Below, piece by piece: positions 4,481 to 5,041 of a DNA stretch of 5,041 nt. The stretch is taken from the NCBI GenBank assembly GCA_903950295.1, contig CAJBAP010000411.1, forward strand, positions 1-5,041. The letters run 5' to 3'. The DNA comes from an uncultured Rhodocyclaceae bacterium. Lineage in GTDB: Bacteria; Pseudomonadota; Gammaproteobacteria; Burkholderiales; Rhodocyclaceae. Below the pieces are notes generated by a model. The model made no database searches and was not told the origin of the DNA. It worked only from the letters and a program-made list of their open reading frames with translations. Position 1 is the first letter of the stretch. Every line of letters starts with the position of its first letter. Both the position numbers and the translations under genes were made by a program.

Positions 4481-5041
4481 TTGCTGACAACCCTGACAAC
4501 TCGATTGGGCCTGCTGGCTCTAGCCCTGCTGGTCAGTGTGCCTTTCCTGCTGCCTTGGCATACGACGCCGATACCCACTTTTTATTCGGAGTGGTGGGCG
4601 GCTGCGCTGGGTTTGGTTGCCAGTCTTGCGTTGCTCGGCGCCCGCAGTCTGCCTTTGCCGGGTGCCGCGCTCCTGGCACTCGCGCTGGCAGCCATCGTTC
4701 TGCTGCAAACCTTACTGGGCCTGACTGCACTGCCGCCACTCGCGATGCTGTCAGGTTCGTATCTGCTCTGGGCCGCGCTGCTTGCCTGCACCGGTAACTT
4801 TCTGGCTGCTCAGGTCGGTCAGGCAAAGCTGGCCCGAATTCTGGCGTCGGCAATCCTGCTGGGTTCCATGCTGGCCGCGTCGCTGAGCCTGTTGCAGCCG
4901 TGGTTGTTCTCCTTCGGGTGGCCGGGCTTTGCTGCGCGTCATGGCGGGCCATTGGGCCAGACCAATCAATTCACCAACTACCTGTGGCTCGGCCTGGCCT
5001 CGGCACTTTATCTACACGTTACGGCCGCGCTGCCTCGTCGA
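4481..5041 (+). CDS. PglL/Wzy-type O-oligosaccharyltransferase or O-antigen ligase (partial, N-terminal part)
   Basis: N-terminal 187 residues of a multi-pass inner-membrane protein that continues beyond the right edge. About six hydrophobic segments are visible (roughly 8-26, 36-53, 59-80, 87-108, 117-138, 166-182). The loop PWHTTPIPTFYSEWWAA (25-41) and the sequence GPLGQTNQFTNYLWLG (156-171) match the arrangement I know from PglL-type enzymes, which carry a G-x-x-G-Q-x-N-Q/H motif at this place. These enzymes move lipid-linked glycans onto type IV pilins or other periplasmic proteins; related Wzy/WaaL proteins act on O-antigen. The frame is open from 4472 after a TAA, and the first ATG is at residue 89, deep in the membrane domain. 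A TTG start at 4481 is therefore proposed, although no Shine-Dalgarno is seen. It diverges from orfA. The catalytic periplasmic loop is not in the window, so pilin ligase and O-antigen ligase cannot be separated. Confidence 0.8.
   Translation, partial: MLTTLTTRLGLLALALLVSVPFLLPWHTTPIPTFYSEWWAAALGLVASLALLGARSLPLPGAALLALALAAIVLLQTLLGLTALPPLAMLSGSYLLWAALLACTGNFLAAQVGQAKLARILASAILLGSMLAASLSLLQPWLFSFGWPGFAARHGGPLGQTNQFTNYLWLGLASALYLHVTAALPRR

Noticed and set aside
4533..4969. Minus-strand open frames opposite the pglL-like gene
   Set aside because: They are low-complexity shadows (Ala/Arg/Gln-rich) of a plus-strand frame that gives a clean membrane-protein translation with the G-Q-x-N-Q motif.

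Overview
The window looks like chromosomal DNA of a GC-rich, flagellated, Gram-negative bacterium, most likely a betaproteobacterium. The GC-rich codon choice, the MacAB-type tripartite efflux genes, the FlgP/FlgT-like flagellar outer-membrane proteins and the PglL-type O-oligosaccharyltransferase all fit that. No taxonomic marker gene is present, so the assignment is an inference.

Layout. Six genes are read on the minus strand, from right to left. A pair of small genes of unknown function (orfA 4085-4315, orfB 3864-4088) overlap by 4 bp. A flagellar pair follows: a lipoprotein of the LPP20/FlgP type (3128-3682) and a FlgT-like periplasmic protein (1971-3131), which overlap by 4 bp when the TTG start of flgT is used. 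Then come the membrane-fusion protein macA (606-1901) and the ATPase end of macB (1-601, cut by the window edge). On the plus strand, diverging from the small pair, is the N-terminal part of a multi-pass membrane protein of the PglL/Wzy O-antigen-ligase class (from about 4481, cut by the right edge). That gene has no ATG start and is easily missed.

How the genes work together. FlgP and FlgT homologues build the outer (H-ring) part of the flagellar basal body in Vibrio. MacA and MacB form an inner-membrane ABC efflux pump that works with a TolC-type outer-membrane channel. Only 69 bp separate flgT from macA, so all four genes may be one transcription unit, although the functional link is not obvious. 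A plausible sigma-54 promoter lies before flgP. PglL enzymes transfer lipid-linked glycans to type IV pilins and other periplasmic proteins.

Most unusual signal. A short dispersed repeat, with core TCCCGCCAGCGCCGACTTT on the plus strand, occurs four times in the same orientation: inside the macA coding sequence, between macA and flgT, and on both sides of the orfA-orfB pair. The two copies flanking orfA-orfB share a second conserved arm. One has a hairpin-containing centre and the other has lost it. The small gene pair has its own promoter and a visibly lower GC content, so it looks like a repeat-bounded inserted cassette.
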